DNA of 49,739 nucleotides. It comes from Xinfangfangia pollutisoli (GTDB taxonomy: Bacteria > Pseudomonadota > Alphaproteobacteria > Rhodobacterales > Rhodobacteraceae). Position numbers and translations under genes: made by a program. Below the pieces are notes generated by a model. It did not search any database and was not told where the DNA came from. It saw only the letters and a program-made list of their open reading frames with translations. Shown here one piece after another: positions 18,366-27,252 of this stretch. Position 1 is the stretch's first letter; every line of letters begins with the position of its first letter. The stretch covers positions 2,356 through 52,094 of the forward strand of contig NZ_JAICBZ010000019.1 of assembly GCF_020179405.1 (NCBI RefSeq), in the 5' to 3' direction.

Positions 18366-21300
18366 ATGAGCCAAGGCGCCCCCCGATTCATCCATCTTCG
18401 CTGCCATACCGAGCATTCGCTGCTGGAAGGCGCGATCCCGGTCAAGAAGCTGGTCAAGCTGGCCGCAGCGGCCGGCATGCCGGCGCTGGCGGTGACCGAT
18501 ACGAACAACCTGTTCTGCGCGCTGGAATTTTCCAGCCATGCCAAGGATGCGGGGCTGCAACCGATCGTCGGCTGCCAGATCAGCCTGGCGCATGATCCGG
18601 CCGCCCCCGGCGAAAAGCCGCGCCTGCCCGCACCCCTGGTGCTGCTGGCGCAGTCCGAAGCCGGCTATGGCAATCTGATGAAGCTGAATTCCGCGCTGTA
18701 TCTGCGCGGCGACGGACAGTTGCCCCATGTCACGCTGGACGATCTGGCCGCCCATGCCGAAGGGCTGATCTGCCTGACCGGCGGCCCCGATGGCCCGCTG
18801 GGCCGGTTCCTGCAGATGGGCCAGGCGCCCAAGGCGCGCGCGCTGATCGACCGGCTGGCCGCGATCTTTGGCGACCGGCTGTATGTCGAATTGCAGCGCC
18901 ACCCCGGCGAAGGCGGCCGCCTGCCCGCAACCGAAGCGGCCAGCGAACGCGGCACGATCGAACTGGCCTATGAGCTGGGCCTGCCCATCGTCGCCACCAA
19001 TGATTGCTATTTCCCCAAAGCCGAGATGTACGAGGCGCATGATGCGCTGCTGTGCATCGCCGAGGGCGCCTATGTCGACCAGATGGAGCCGCGCCGCCGG
19101 CTGACGCCGCAGCATTATTTCAAATCCGAAGCCGAGATGTGCGCGCTGTTTGCCGATCTGCCCGAGGCTTTGGAGAACAGTGTCGAAATCGCCCGCCGCT
19201 GCGCCTTCATGGCCAGGAAGCGCAAGCCGATCCTGCCGCGTTTCGCCGAGGACGAGGTGGAAGAACTGCGCCGCCAGGCCTGGGAAGGGCTTGAGGCGCG
19301 GCTTGCGGTGATTCCGATGGCCGCCACGCGCGAGGAATACGAAGACCGGCTGCGGTTCGAGTTGGGCATCATCGAGAAGATGGGCTTCCCGGGCTATTTC
19401 CTGATCGTGGCCGACTTCATCAAATGGGGCAAGGCGCAGGGCATTCCGGTGGGGCCGGGCCGCGGCTCGGGCGCGGGGTCGCTGGTGGCCTATGTGCTGA
19501 CGATCACCGACCTTGATCCGCTGCGCTATGCGCTGCTGTTCGAACGGTTCCTGAACCCCGAGCGGGTGTCGATGCCCGACTTCGACATCGACTTCTGCAT
19601 GGATCGCCGGGAAGAGGTGATCCGCTATGTGCAGGACCGCTATGGCCGCGACAAGGTGGCCCAGATCATCACATTCGGCGCGCTTCTGTCGAAAATGGCG
19701 GTGCGCGATGTGGGGCGGGTGTTGCAGCTGTCCTATGGCCAGGTCGACCGGCTGTCGAAGATGATCCCGGTCGAGGGGGTGAAGCCCGTCTCGATCACCA
19801 AGGCGCTGGCCGACGAGCCGCGCTTGCGCGAGGCCGCGAAGGAAGAGGTCGTGGGCCGGCTTCTGTCCTATGCCGAACAGGTCGAGGGCCTGTATCGCTC
19901 GGCCGGCACCCACGCCGCCGGGGTGGTGATCGGCGACCGGCCGCTGGACGAATTGGTGCCTTTGTACAAGGACCCGCGCTCCGACATGCCGGCCACCCAG
20001 TTCAACATGAAATGGGTCGAGGCCGCCGGTCTGGTGAAGTTCGACTTCCTGGGGCTGAAGACCCTGACGGTGATCCAGAACGCCATCGCCCTGATCCGCA
20101 AGGGCGGGCGGCCGCTGCATCAGGCGCAGGACGGCCGCATCCTGTACGAACCGAAGCCCGGGGCCGAGAATGACATCGGCCATATCCCGCTGGACGATAA
20201 GGCGACCTATGACCTTTACTCCGCGGCCAAGACCGTGGCGGTGTTCCAGGTTGAAAGCTCGGGCATGATGGATGCGCTGCGGCGCATGAAGCCCACCTGC
20301 ATCGAGGATATCGTGGCGCTGGTGGCGCTGTATCGCCCGGGCCCGATGGAGAATATCCCCACCTATTGCGAGGTGAAGAACGGGCTCAAGGACATCGAGC
20401 CGCTGCATCCGACCATCGACCATATCCTGAAGGAAACCCAAGGGATCATCGTCTATCAGGAACAGGTGATGCAGATCGCCCAGGTCATGGCCGGCTATTC
20501 GCTGGGCGGCGCCGACCTGTTGCGCCGGGCGATGGGCAAGAAGATCGCCGAGGAAATGGCCAAGGAACGGCCGAAATTCATCGAGGGCTGCGCGAAGACC
20601 CATGGCATCGACGCGAAGAAATCGGGCGAGGTCTTCGACCTGCTGGAGAAATTCGCCAATTACGGCTTCAACAAGTCGCATGCCGCCGCCTATGCGGTGG
20701 TCAGCTACCAGACCGCCTGGCTGAAGGCCAATCACCCGGTGGAATTCATGGCCGGCGTGATGAATTGCGATATCCATCTGACCGACAAGCTGGCGATCTA
20801 CAAACGCGAGCTGGACAAGCTGGGGATCGAAACCGTCCCGCCTTGCGTCAACCGCAGCCTTGCCACTTTCGATGTGGCCGAGGGTCGGGTGGTCTATGCC
20901 CTGGGCGCGCTGAAGAATGTGGGCGTCGATGCGATGGGGCTGATCGTCGAAGCGCGCGGCCAGCGGCCCTTCGCGACCCTTTTCGACCTGGCCCGCCGCG
21001 CCGATCTGAAGCGGATCGGCAAGCGCCCCTTGGAAATGCTGGCCCGCGCCGGCGCCTTCGACCAGCTGGATGGCAACCGCGCCCGGGTTTTCGAGGCGCT
21101 GGACGCGCTGGTCGCCTATTCGGCGGCGGTGCATGAGGCGAAGGCCTCGTCCCAGGTCTCGCTTTTCGGCGACAGCGGCACCGACATTCCCGAACCGCGC
21201 CTGCCCTTCCGCGATGACTGGCTGCCGGTGGAACGGCTGGGCAATGAACATCTGGCGGTGGGCTTCTACCTGTCGGGCCACCCCCTGGACGATTACATGC

Positions 21301-21860
21301 CGGCGCTGCGGCGCAAGGATGTGAAGACGCTGTCGCAGCTGACGGCCGAGGTTGTGGCGCGCAACAGCCCGATGGTGGCCAAGCTTGCCGGCGCGGTCAG
21401 CGCCAAACAGGAACGCAAATCCGCCAAGGGCAACCGCTTCGCCTTTGTCGCCATGTCCGATCCGACCGGGCTGTACGAGGTCACCGTCTTCTCGGATGTG
21501 CTGGAAGTGGCGCGCGACCTCTTGGAGCCCGGGCGCAATGTCGTGGTCACCGTGCGCGCCGATCCCGATGGCGAAGGCGTCAAGCTGCTGGCCAATTCCG
21601 TGGCGCCGATCGACATGGTGGCCGAACAGGCCGGCTCGGCCGATCTGCGCATCCACCTGAACCGGGCCGAAGCGGTCACCTCGGTCGCCTCGCTGCTGGC
21701 CAAGGTTGAAGGCCGGGCCCGGGCGCAGATCGTGCTGTGCGTGGCCGATGATGCCGGGCGCGAGATCGACCTGACGCTGCCGGGCACCTGGCCGGTCACG
21801 CCGCAGATCAAGGGCGCGATCAAGGCGATGCAGGGCGTGGTGATGCTGGAGGAAATCTAG
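18366..21860 (+). CDS. dnaE: DNA polymerase III alpha subunit
   Basis: Replicative DNA polymerase of 1164 residues, the normal DnaE1 length. The PHP domain begins [20 protein letters not shown]. The polymerase catalytic acidic residues sit in PDFDIDF (residues 404-410: Asp405, Asp407). Further hallmarks are [16 protein letters not shown], the [13 protein letters not shown] fingers region, and [10 protein letters not shown] with [22 protein letters not shown]-like text (here [17 protein letters not shown]). The OB-fold lies near residues 1000-1080. The ATG at 18366 was chosen because homology starts there; no strong ribosome site is visible and an upstream in-frame ATG exists at 18330. Confidence 0.97.
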   Translation: [1164 protein letters not shown]

Positions 21861-21979
21861 CCGCCCGCCGGCCGGATTTCGGATTGCGCCGCGGGCCCCG
21901 CGCCCGCATAAAGCCCCCATGCCAGCGATCCGGCCCGCCCGGACGATGCCAGCGCCCACCGCAACAAGGGGACTGGCCC

Positions 21980-23029
21980 ATGCAGTTGATCCACGCACAG
22001 ATACACAATGTCACCCCGGCAGAGATCCTGCCGACCTTCACCGAATTCGCCGAGATGCTTGATCTTGAGGTGGAAACCAGCGCCGAAGGGCTGGCGCTTC
22101 AGGTCTCGGGCGGGCGCATCGGCCTGACCCCGGCGGGCAATGGTCTGGCCTTGCGGCTGGAGGCCGAAAGCGACCGGCGGCTGTATCTGTTGCAGCAGAT
22201 GGTGCTGAACCGGCTGGACCGGATGAACCCGGTGCCGCGGCTGGATTGGGAACGCGTCGATGCCGGCGCCCTGCCCCCCAACCTGTCGATCGCCACGGTC
22301 GAGGCGATGCAGCGCATCAGCCCGAACTTCACCCGGGTGCGGCTGCGTTTTCCCGATGTGGCGCGCTATGCCGAGGACGGGTTGCATTTCCGCCTGGTCC
22401 TGTCGGCCTTGCCGCCCGATCAGGCGCAGGGCGGCTCGGTGAGCACCTGGCCGGTGATCGACGCGCGCGGCCGCACCCGCTGGCCCGAGGGCGCGGCGGC
22501 GCTGCATCGCCCGGTCTATACCCTGCGCCAGATCGACGTGGCGGCGGGCTGGATGGAATTCGACGTCTTCCTGCATGCGGGCGGCCGGGTCTCGGCCTGG
22601 ACCGAGCGGGCCCGCCCCGGCGACCGGGTCGGTCTGATGGGGCCGACCACGTTGAAGCGCGACCTGCCCGATTGGGTGGCCTTCCTGGGCGACGAAACCG
22701 CCCTGCCCGCGATTGCGCTTTACCTGCGCAACCTGCCTGCGGGCACGCGCGGTCAGGCGATCCTGTCCTGCGCCGATCCGGCCGACCGCCAGGCGCTTGA
22801 AGTGCCGCCGGGCATCGCCTTGACCTGGGTCGATGGCAGCCCGGGTACGCTTCTGGCCGCCTTGAAGGCCCTGCCCCTGCCGCCGGCCGACCGCTTTGTG
22901 TATTTCGCCGCCGAACGCGCCGATGCCGAAGAGGCGCGGCGCTGGCTGCGCGAAGACCGCGGCCTGACCAAGTCGGAAACCAATGTCACCGCCTTCTGGT
23001 CGCGCGACGAGGACGGATCGGAAGACTGA
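21980..23029 (+). CDS. Siderophore-interacting ferric reductase with N-terminal DUF2218
   Basis: Cytoplasmic FAD enzyme of 349 residues thought to release iron from imported chelates by reduction. Residues about 5-95 match DUF2218 (AGRI-type strand VSGGRIGLTPAGNGLALRLEAES, then LLQQMVLNRLDRM). The FAD_binding_9 domain follows (MQRISPNFTRVRLRF, then RPVYTLRQIDVAAGWMEFDVFLHA, where RxYTxR binds flavin). The C-terminal SIP domain has FLGDETALPAIALYL and FVYFAAERADAEEARRWLRE. AAGGGG precedes the ATG at 21980. A hairpin follows the stop, then the TonB receptor gene in the same direction, so a shared role in iron or heme uptake is likely. Confidence 0.9.
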   Translation: MQLIHAQIHNVTPAEILPTFTEFAEMLDLEVETSAEGLALQVSGGRIGLTPAGNGLALRLEAESDRRLYLLQQMVLNRLDRMNPVPRLDWERVDAGALPPNLSIATVEAMQRISPNFTRVRLRFPDVARYAEDGLHFRLVLSALPPDQAQGGSVSTWPVIDARGRTRWPEGAAALHRPVYTLRQIDVAAGWMEFDVFLHAGGRVSAWTERARPGDRVGLMGPTTLKRDLPDWVAFLGDETALPAIALYLRNLPAGTRGQAILSCADPADRQALEVPPGIALTWVDGSPGTLLAALKALPLPPADRFVYFAAERADAEEARRWLREDRGLTKSETNVTAFWSRDEDGSED

Positions 23030-23040
23030 AAACACACGCT

Positions 23041-23066
23041 CTGAGCCGGCGAAACCGCCGGTTCAG
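23041..23066 (+). terminator. Terminator-like hairpin after the SIP gene
   Basis: An 11-bp stem CTGAGCCGGCG/CGCCGGTTCAG (one G-T pair) with the loop AAAC, 11 nt after the stop. No T-tract follows (AATTCC), so termination may be partial and the next gene may also have its own promoter. Confidence 0.55.
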
Positions 23067-23095
23067 AATTCCGTCGGCGGGGCGATCAATAATAG

Positions 23096-23124
23096 TTGAC
23101 TTGTTCAGTCGGGAATGATGTATC
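23096..23124 (+). promoter_or_regulatory. Possible promoter and iron-regulator site before the TonB receptor gene
   Basis: A good -35 box TTGACT (23096-23101) is followed 17 bp later by a weak -10 (TGTATC). The -35 box overlaps the dyad GACT-TGTTC-AGTC, and the stretch TGA-N9-TCG is one base off the TGA-N9-TCA 'iron-rhodo-box'. Both readings are tentative. Confidence 0.35.
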
Positions 23125-23210
23125 CGGGACTGAGCTTTCCGGCCTTCCCAGGCCAAAGCCCCGCCGCCAGCGGTATCGCCAGCGCATCCCCCAAAATTCG
23201 GAGACCGATC

Positions 23211-25442
23211 ATGCGCTTGCCCGCCAAGCGGCGTGCGCTGCTGCTTGCAACAGCCGCCTGCCCCTTCCTGTTCCTCACCTCGCCCGGCCTTGCCCAGGAC
23301 GTAACCGACGACAAGACCGAGACGCGCTTTTCGCTTCTTGGCACCATCACCCTTTACGCCGACCGGCTGGGCAAGGCCCTGACCGATGTGCAGGGCCATA
23401 TCTCGGTCGTCGAGGGCGACGAGATCACCGAGCGCAATGTCCAGTCGCTGGAAGACCTGCTGCGCTACATTCCGGGCGTCACGCCGCTGCGCCAGGCCCT
23501 GGGCGCCGATCCGTTCGGCGGCCAGACCGGGGTGCAGATCCGCGGCGTCTCGGGCAACCGGGTGCAGATGGTGATCGACGGCGGCCGGATCCCGGAACGC
23601 ATCGTCGACGGATCGCGCGACTATCTGGACTTCAACTTCACCAAACAGGTCGATGTGGTGCGCGGCCCGGCCTCGGTCCTGTGGGGGGCCGATGCGCTGG
23701 GCGGGGTTCTGGCGCTGCAAACCATTGATCCCGAAGACCTTCTGCAGGGCCGCACCCAGGGCGGCCAGGTGACGCTGGGCTATGGCGAGGTTACCGACTC
23801 CACCAACCTTGCCGCGGCCTATGCCTGGCGGCTGGGCAGCGATGTGGCGCTGATGGTCGCGCGGTCGCGCACCATCGACCATGAGCTGACCCTGTCCAAT
23901 GCCGATCCCGAGGGCGGCCCCTGGACCTGCCCGCGCCCCACGGCCTATGGCTCGGTCGGCTGCAACGCCTTCAACCCGCTGGACCGCACCACCGACCGCA
24001 CGCTGGTGAAGCTGGTCTGGGATATCGACGACAGCCAGGTGCTGAAATTCAGCTTCGACCATACCGACCGGCTGAGCGAGGTGGATACCACCACCAACCG
24101 CTCGGCCACGGTGGTCGCCAATCCGCGGACGCGCGACATCGAACGCAGCCGCTATGCGCTGGATTACGAAGCCACGCTTTCGGGCCCGATCGAGAAGGTG
24201 AAGGCCACGCTGGGCTTCAGCCCCTCGGGCTATGACCAGCATGCGATCAGCATCGTGCAGAACGGCAGCGACCGCACCGAAACCCATGATTACACCAGCT
24301 TCTCGGAAGATTTCCTGGAACTGGACATCCAGGCCACCGCGCGTTTCGCCACCGGCGGGGCCGAGCATCTGCTGACCTTCGGCTTCGATGGCGACCGGAC
24401 CGAAACCACCTATGACCGCGCCCGCCGCGTGGTCGATGTGGATGCCGGCACCGAAACCTGGGGCGTGCCGACCAGCTGGAACTTCGCCGATGGCACCACC
24501 CAGCGCGCCGACCTGTTCATCCAGGATCAGATCACGCTTCTGGACGGCAAGCTGGAACTGACCCCCGGCCTGCGCTTTGCCACCTACCGGATGGACCCGC
24601 GCTTCAACGATTCGGTCGTCGCACTGCCCGGCTATGCGCTGGACGAGAAGACCGAGGACCGGCTGCTGGCCTCGTTCGGGGCGACCTGGAACTTCGATGA
24701 CCGGCATTCGGTCTGGATGCATTACGGCGAAGGCTTCAAGATGCCGACCTTCCAGCAGCTTTACACCTCGTCGGGGTCGGAAAGCTTCGGGCTGGTGCCG
24801 GCGCCCTGGCTGGTGCCGGAAGAGGTGAAAAGCGTCGAGATCGGGCTGCGCGGTGAATATGCCGGCGGGTTCTGGGCGGTGAACGCCTTCCATGCCGATT
24901 ACGACAACTTCATCGAAAGCTTCTGGAACATCCCCGGAACCTCGGATTACAGCTATCGCAACCTGTCTTCGGTCAAGACCTGGGGGATCGAGGTCGAAAC
25001 CGCCTGGCAAGTCACCGAAGCGGTGCGTCTGACCGGCTCGCTGGCCTGGATGGATGGCGAACAGCGGGCCGAGGCGGGCGATCCGGCGACGCAGACGCTG
25101 GTGCCGCCGCTGACCGCGGTGCTGGGGGTCAGCTATGACGTGCCCGGCCGCGATCTGGTGCTGAGCGCCACGGCCACGCTGGCCGATGGCACCTCCCCCA
25201 CCAGCGACACGAATTTCGCCCCGCCCGGCTATGGCATCCTGGATCTGGGCGCCCGCTGGACCCTGGCCGAAACCGCGTCGCTGAACCTGGCGGTGAACAA
25301 TGTCTTCGACAAGAAGTACTACAACTATGCCGCGGCAGGCTATGCGCTGACGCCCAGTTCCAGCGTCGCCGGCACCTCGCCGCTGGAATTGCAGACCGGC
25401 ATCGGCCGCAGCGTCGCGCTGACGCTGGACTATCGGTTCTAG
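23211..25442 (+). CDS. TonB-dependent outer-membrane receptor, hemoglobin/heme-type family
   Basis: Outer-membrane beta-barrel of 743 residues that imports an iron compound using TonB energy. The signal peptide is residues 1-28 (cleavage at GLA-QD). A TonB-box-like TITLYADR and a plug domain follow (VQSLEDLLRYIPGV, VQIRGVSGNRVQMVIDGGR, then VDVVRGPASVLWGADALGGVLALQT), a pattern typical of the hemoglobin/transferrin receptor group. The barrel ends in LDYRF with a terminal aromatic. The heme-receptor FRAP box appears as FKMP and the NPNL box as PAPW, so heme is not certain. GGAG lies before the ATG at 23211; an in-frame ATG at 23115 would bury the signal peptide. The ABC gene follows after 1 bp. 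Confidence 0.92.
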   Translation: MRLPAKRRALLLATAACPFLFLTSPGLAQDVTDDKTETRFSLLGTITLYADRLGKALTDVQGHISVVEGDEITERNVQSLEDLLRYIPGVTPLRQALGADPFGGQTGVQIRGVSGNRVQMVIDGGRIPERIVDGSRDYLDFNFTKQVDVVRGPASVLWGADALGGVLALQTIDPEDLLQGRTQGGQVTLGYGEVTDSTNLAAAYAWRLGSDVALMVARSRTIDHELTLSNADPEGGPWTCPRPTAYGSVGCNAFNPLDRTTDRTLVKLVWDIDDSQVLKFSFDHTDRLSEVDTTTNRSATVVANPRTRDIERSRYALDYEATLSGPIEKVKATLGFSPSGYDQHAISIVQNGSDRTETHDYTSFSEDFLELDIQATARFATGGAEHLLTFGFDGDRTETTYDRARRVVDVDAGTETWGVPTSWNFADGTTQRADLFIQDQITLLDGKLELTPGLRFATYRMDPRFNDSVVALPGYALDEKTEDRLLASFGATWNFDDRHSVWMHYGEGFKMPTFQQLYTSSGSESFGLVPAPWLVPEEVKSVEIGLRGEYAGGFWAVNAFHADYDNFIESFWNIPGTSDYSYRNLSSVKTWGIEVETAWQVTEAVRLTGSLAWMDGEQRAEAGDPATQTLVPPLTAVLGVSYDVPGRDLVLSATATLADGTSPTSDTNFAPPGYGILDLGARWTLAETASLNLAVNNVFDKKYYNYAAAGYALTPSSSVAGTSPLELQTGIGRSVALTLDYRF

Positions 25443-25443
25443 C

Positions 25444-27252
25444 ATGGCGACCGCGATGCGGGCGGGCCTTCTGGGCCGGATCTGGCGGCTTGCCCGCATT
25501 GCCGCCTCGGGCCGGGCCGGACGGCAGGGCCTGGCGCTTTACGCGGTGATCCTGGCGCTGCAATTCGTCGGCGTCTGGTTCACCCTGCAGCTGATCGCCT
25601 GGAACAAGGCCTTCTACGATGCGCTGGAGACCCTGGACGCGGCCGAGGCCGCCCGGCAGATCCTGCGCTTCTTCTTCATCATCGCGATCTCGGCCGCGGC
25701 CAATCTGGCCAGCACCTGGCTGCGCGGGGTGCTGCTGATCCAGTGGCGCCAGCAACTGACCGAACATGCGCTGTCGCTATGGCTGCAGGGCCGGGCCTAT
25801 TGGCATCTGCGCGCCGGCTTTTCGCCCGATCCGGTCGACAATCCCGACCAGCGCCTGGCCGAGGATTGCCGCAGCTTCACCCAGGCGCTGATCCGCGAGA
25901 CGCTGGACCTGATCAGCTCGGCCGTGGCGCTGGTGTCCTATGTGGCGCTGCTGTGGTCGCTGGCCAGTTTCACCCTGGCCTTCACCCTATTCGGGGTCGA
26001 GATCAGCCTGCCGCGCTACATGTTCTGGGCGGCCTTCCTTTATGTCGCGCTGGCCAGCGCGCTGACCCATCTTCTGGGCCGACGGCTGAAATCGCGGCTG
26101 TTCGTACAGGAACGGCGCGAGGCCGATTTCCGCCATGCGCTGGTGCAGCTGCGCGAAAACGCCGAGACCATCGCGCGCGGCAGCGCCGAAGCGGCCGAAA
26201 GCCGGCGGATGGCGGCGCTGTTCCAGGCCCTGCGGCAGAACTGGCGCAGCCTGATCAACCAGCAATTCATCCTGGGCCTGTTCACCCAGCCCTATCACCA
26301 GACCGTGCTGCGCATCCCCAGCTTCCTGGCCGCACCCGCCTATTTCGCCGGGGCGGTGACGCTGGGCGGGATGATGCAGTTGGCCAGCGCCTTCAGCCAG
26401 GTCACGACGACGCTCAGCTGGTTCATCTTCGGCTATCGCAACCTGGCCGAATTCGCCGCGGTGACCGACCGGCTGCATGGGCTGCTGGAGGCCGCCGCCG
26501 ATCCGCGCCCGATGCCCGGCCTGCCGCGGCAGATCCAGCGCCTGCCCGCGGACGATGGGCGGTTGCGGGTCAGCGGGCTGCACCTGGTCTCGCCCGGCGG
26601 CACGGTGCTGCAGCCCTGGCCCGATTTCACCCTGGAGCCGGGCGACCGGATCTGGATCTCGGGCCCCTCGGGCCAGGGCAAATCCACGCTTCTGGCCGCA
26701 ATCTCTGGGCTTTGGCCCTATGGCCAGGGCCGGATCGACCGGCCCGGCGGGCGCTGGCTGTTCCTGCCGCAGGGCAATCTGCTGCGCCCCGAGGGCCTGG
26801 CCGCCAGCCTGACCTGCCCCGACCCGGCCGAAACCGTGCCGCGCGCCGCGCTTGAGGCGATGCTGCGCCGGGTTGGCTTGGGCGATCAGCTGGCGCGGCT
26901 GGACGCGCCTGCCGCGCAATCAATCGCCGGCCTGTCGCAGGGCGAGATGCAGCGCGTCGCCATCGCGCGGGCGCTGTTGGCCCGGCCCGATGTGCTGCTT
27001 CTGGACGAGACGACCTCGGCCCTAGACCCAAAGGCCGAGGCGGCGCTGCTGGCGCTTCTGCGCGAGACGCTGCCCCAGGCGATCATCCTGTGCGTCGCCC
27101 ATCGCCCGCCCCAGACGCTGGAGCCCACGCAATGCCTGCCTGCGGCCTATGCGGGATGGAAAGGAAAGATCACCGGCACCAGCACCAGCGCCACGGCCAG
27201 CACGATGCCGACCAGCGGCAGGCCGATGCGGGTGAAATCCCAGAACCTGTAG
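25444..27252 (+). CDS. ABC transporter, fused membrane and ATPase domains (SbmA/YddA-like)
   Basis: Inner-membrane half-transporter of 602 residues that would work as a dimer. An ABC_membrane_2-type domain covers about residues 20-340, with helices near 28-50, 75-97, 150-175 and 190-210. The ATPase domain has Walker A GPSGQGKST (407-415), signature LSQGEMQRVAIARAL and Walker B VLLLDETTSALD. EDCRSFTQ and RENAETIA are typical of the YddA/BacA-related group. It starts 1 bp after the TonB receptor stop, so it probably moves the same iron compound, although this fold often exports or imports peptides. The last 30 or so residues overlap the opposite SLC13 gene and look unlike the family, so the natural stop may have been lost. 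Confidence 0.87.
   Translation: MATAMRAGLLGRIWRLARIAASGRAGRQGLALYAVILALQFVGVWFTLQLIAWNKAFYDALETLDAAEAARQILRFFFIIAISAAANLASTWLRGVLLIQWRQQLTEHALSLWLQGRAYWHLRAGFSPDPVDNPDQRLAEDCRSFTQALIRETLDLISSAVALVSYVALLWSLASFTLAFTLFGVEISLPRYMFWAAFLYVALASALTHLLGRRLKSRLFVQERREADFRHALVQLRENAETIARGSAEAAESRRMAALFQALRQNWRSLINQQFILGLFTQPYHQTVLRIPSFLAAPAYFAGAVTLGGMMQLASAFSQVTTTLSWFIFGYRNLAEFAAVTDRLHGLLEAAADPRPMPGLPRQIQRLPADDGRLRVSGLHLVSPGGTVLQPWPDFTLEPGDRIWISGPSGQGKSTLLAAISGLWPYGQGRIDRPGGRWLFLPQGNLLRPEGLAASLTCPDPAETVPRAALEAMLRRVGLGDQLARLDAPAAQSIAGLSQGEMQRVAIARALLARPDVLLLDETTSALDPKAEAALLALLRETLPQAIILCVAHRPPQTLEPTQCLPAAYAGWKGKITGTSTSATASTMPTSGRPMRVKSQNL

Noticed and set aside
18237-21998. 1253-codon open frame on the minus strand
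   Set aside because: It lies opposite dnaE, which has all polymerase motifs. The antisense product is His/Gln/Arg-rich with no domain.
23211-25442. Confident heme receptor assignment
   Set aside because: The FRAP and NPNL boxes are only partly present and no conserved His was found between them, so the substrate is left open.
22986-25499. 837-codon minus-strand frame
   Set aside because: It is antisense to the TonB receptor gene, which has a signal peptide, plug and barrel end.
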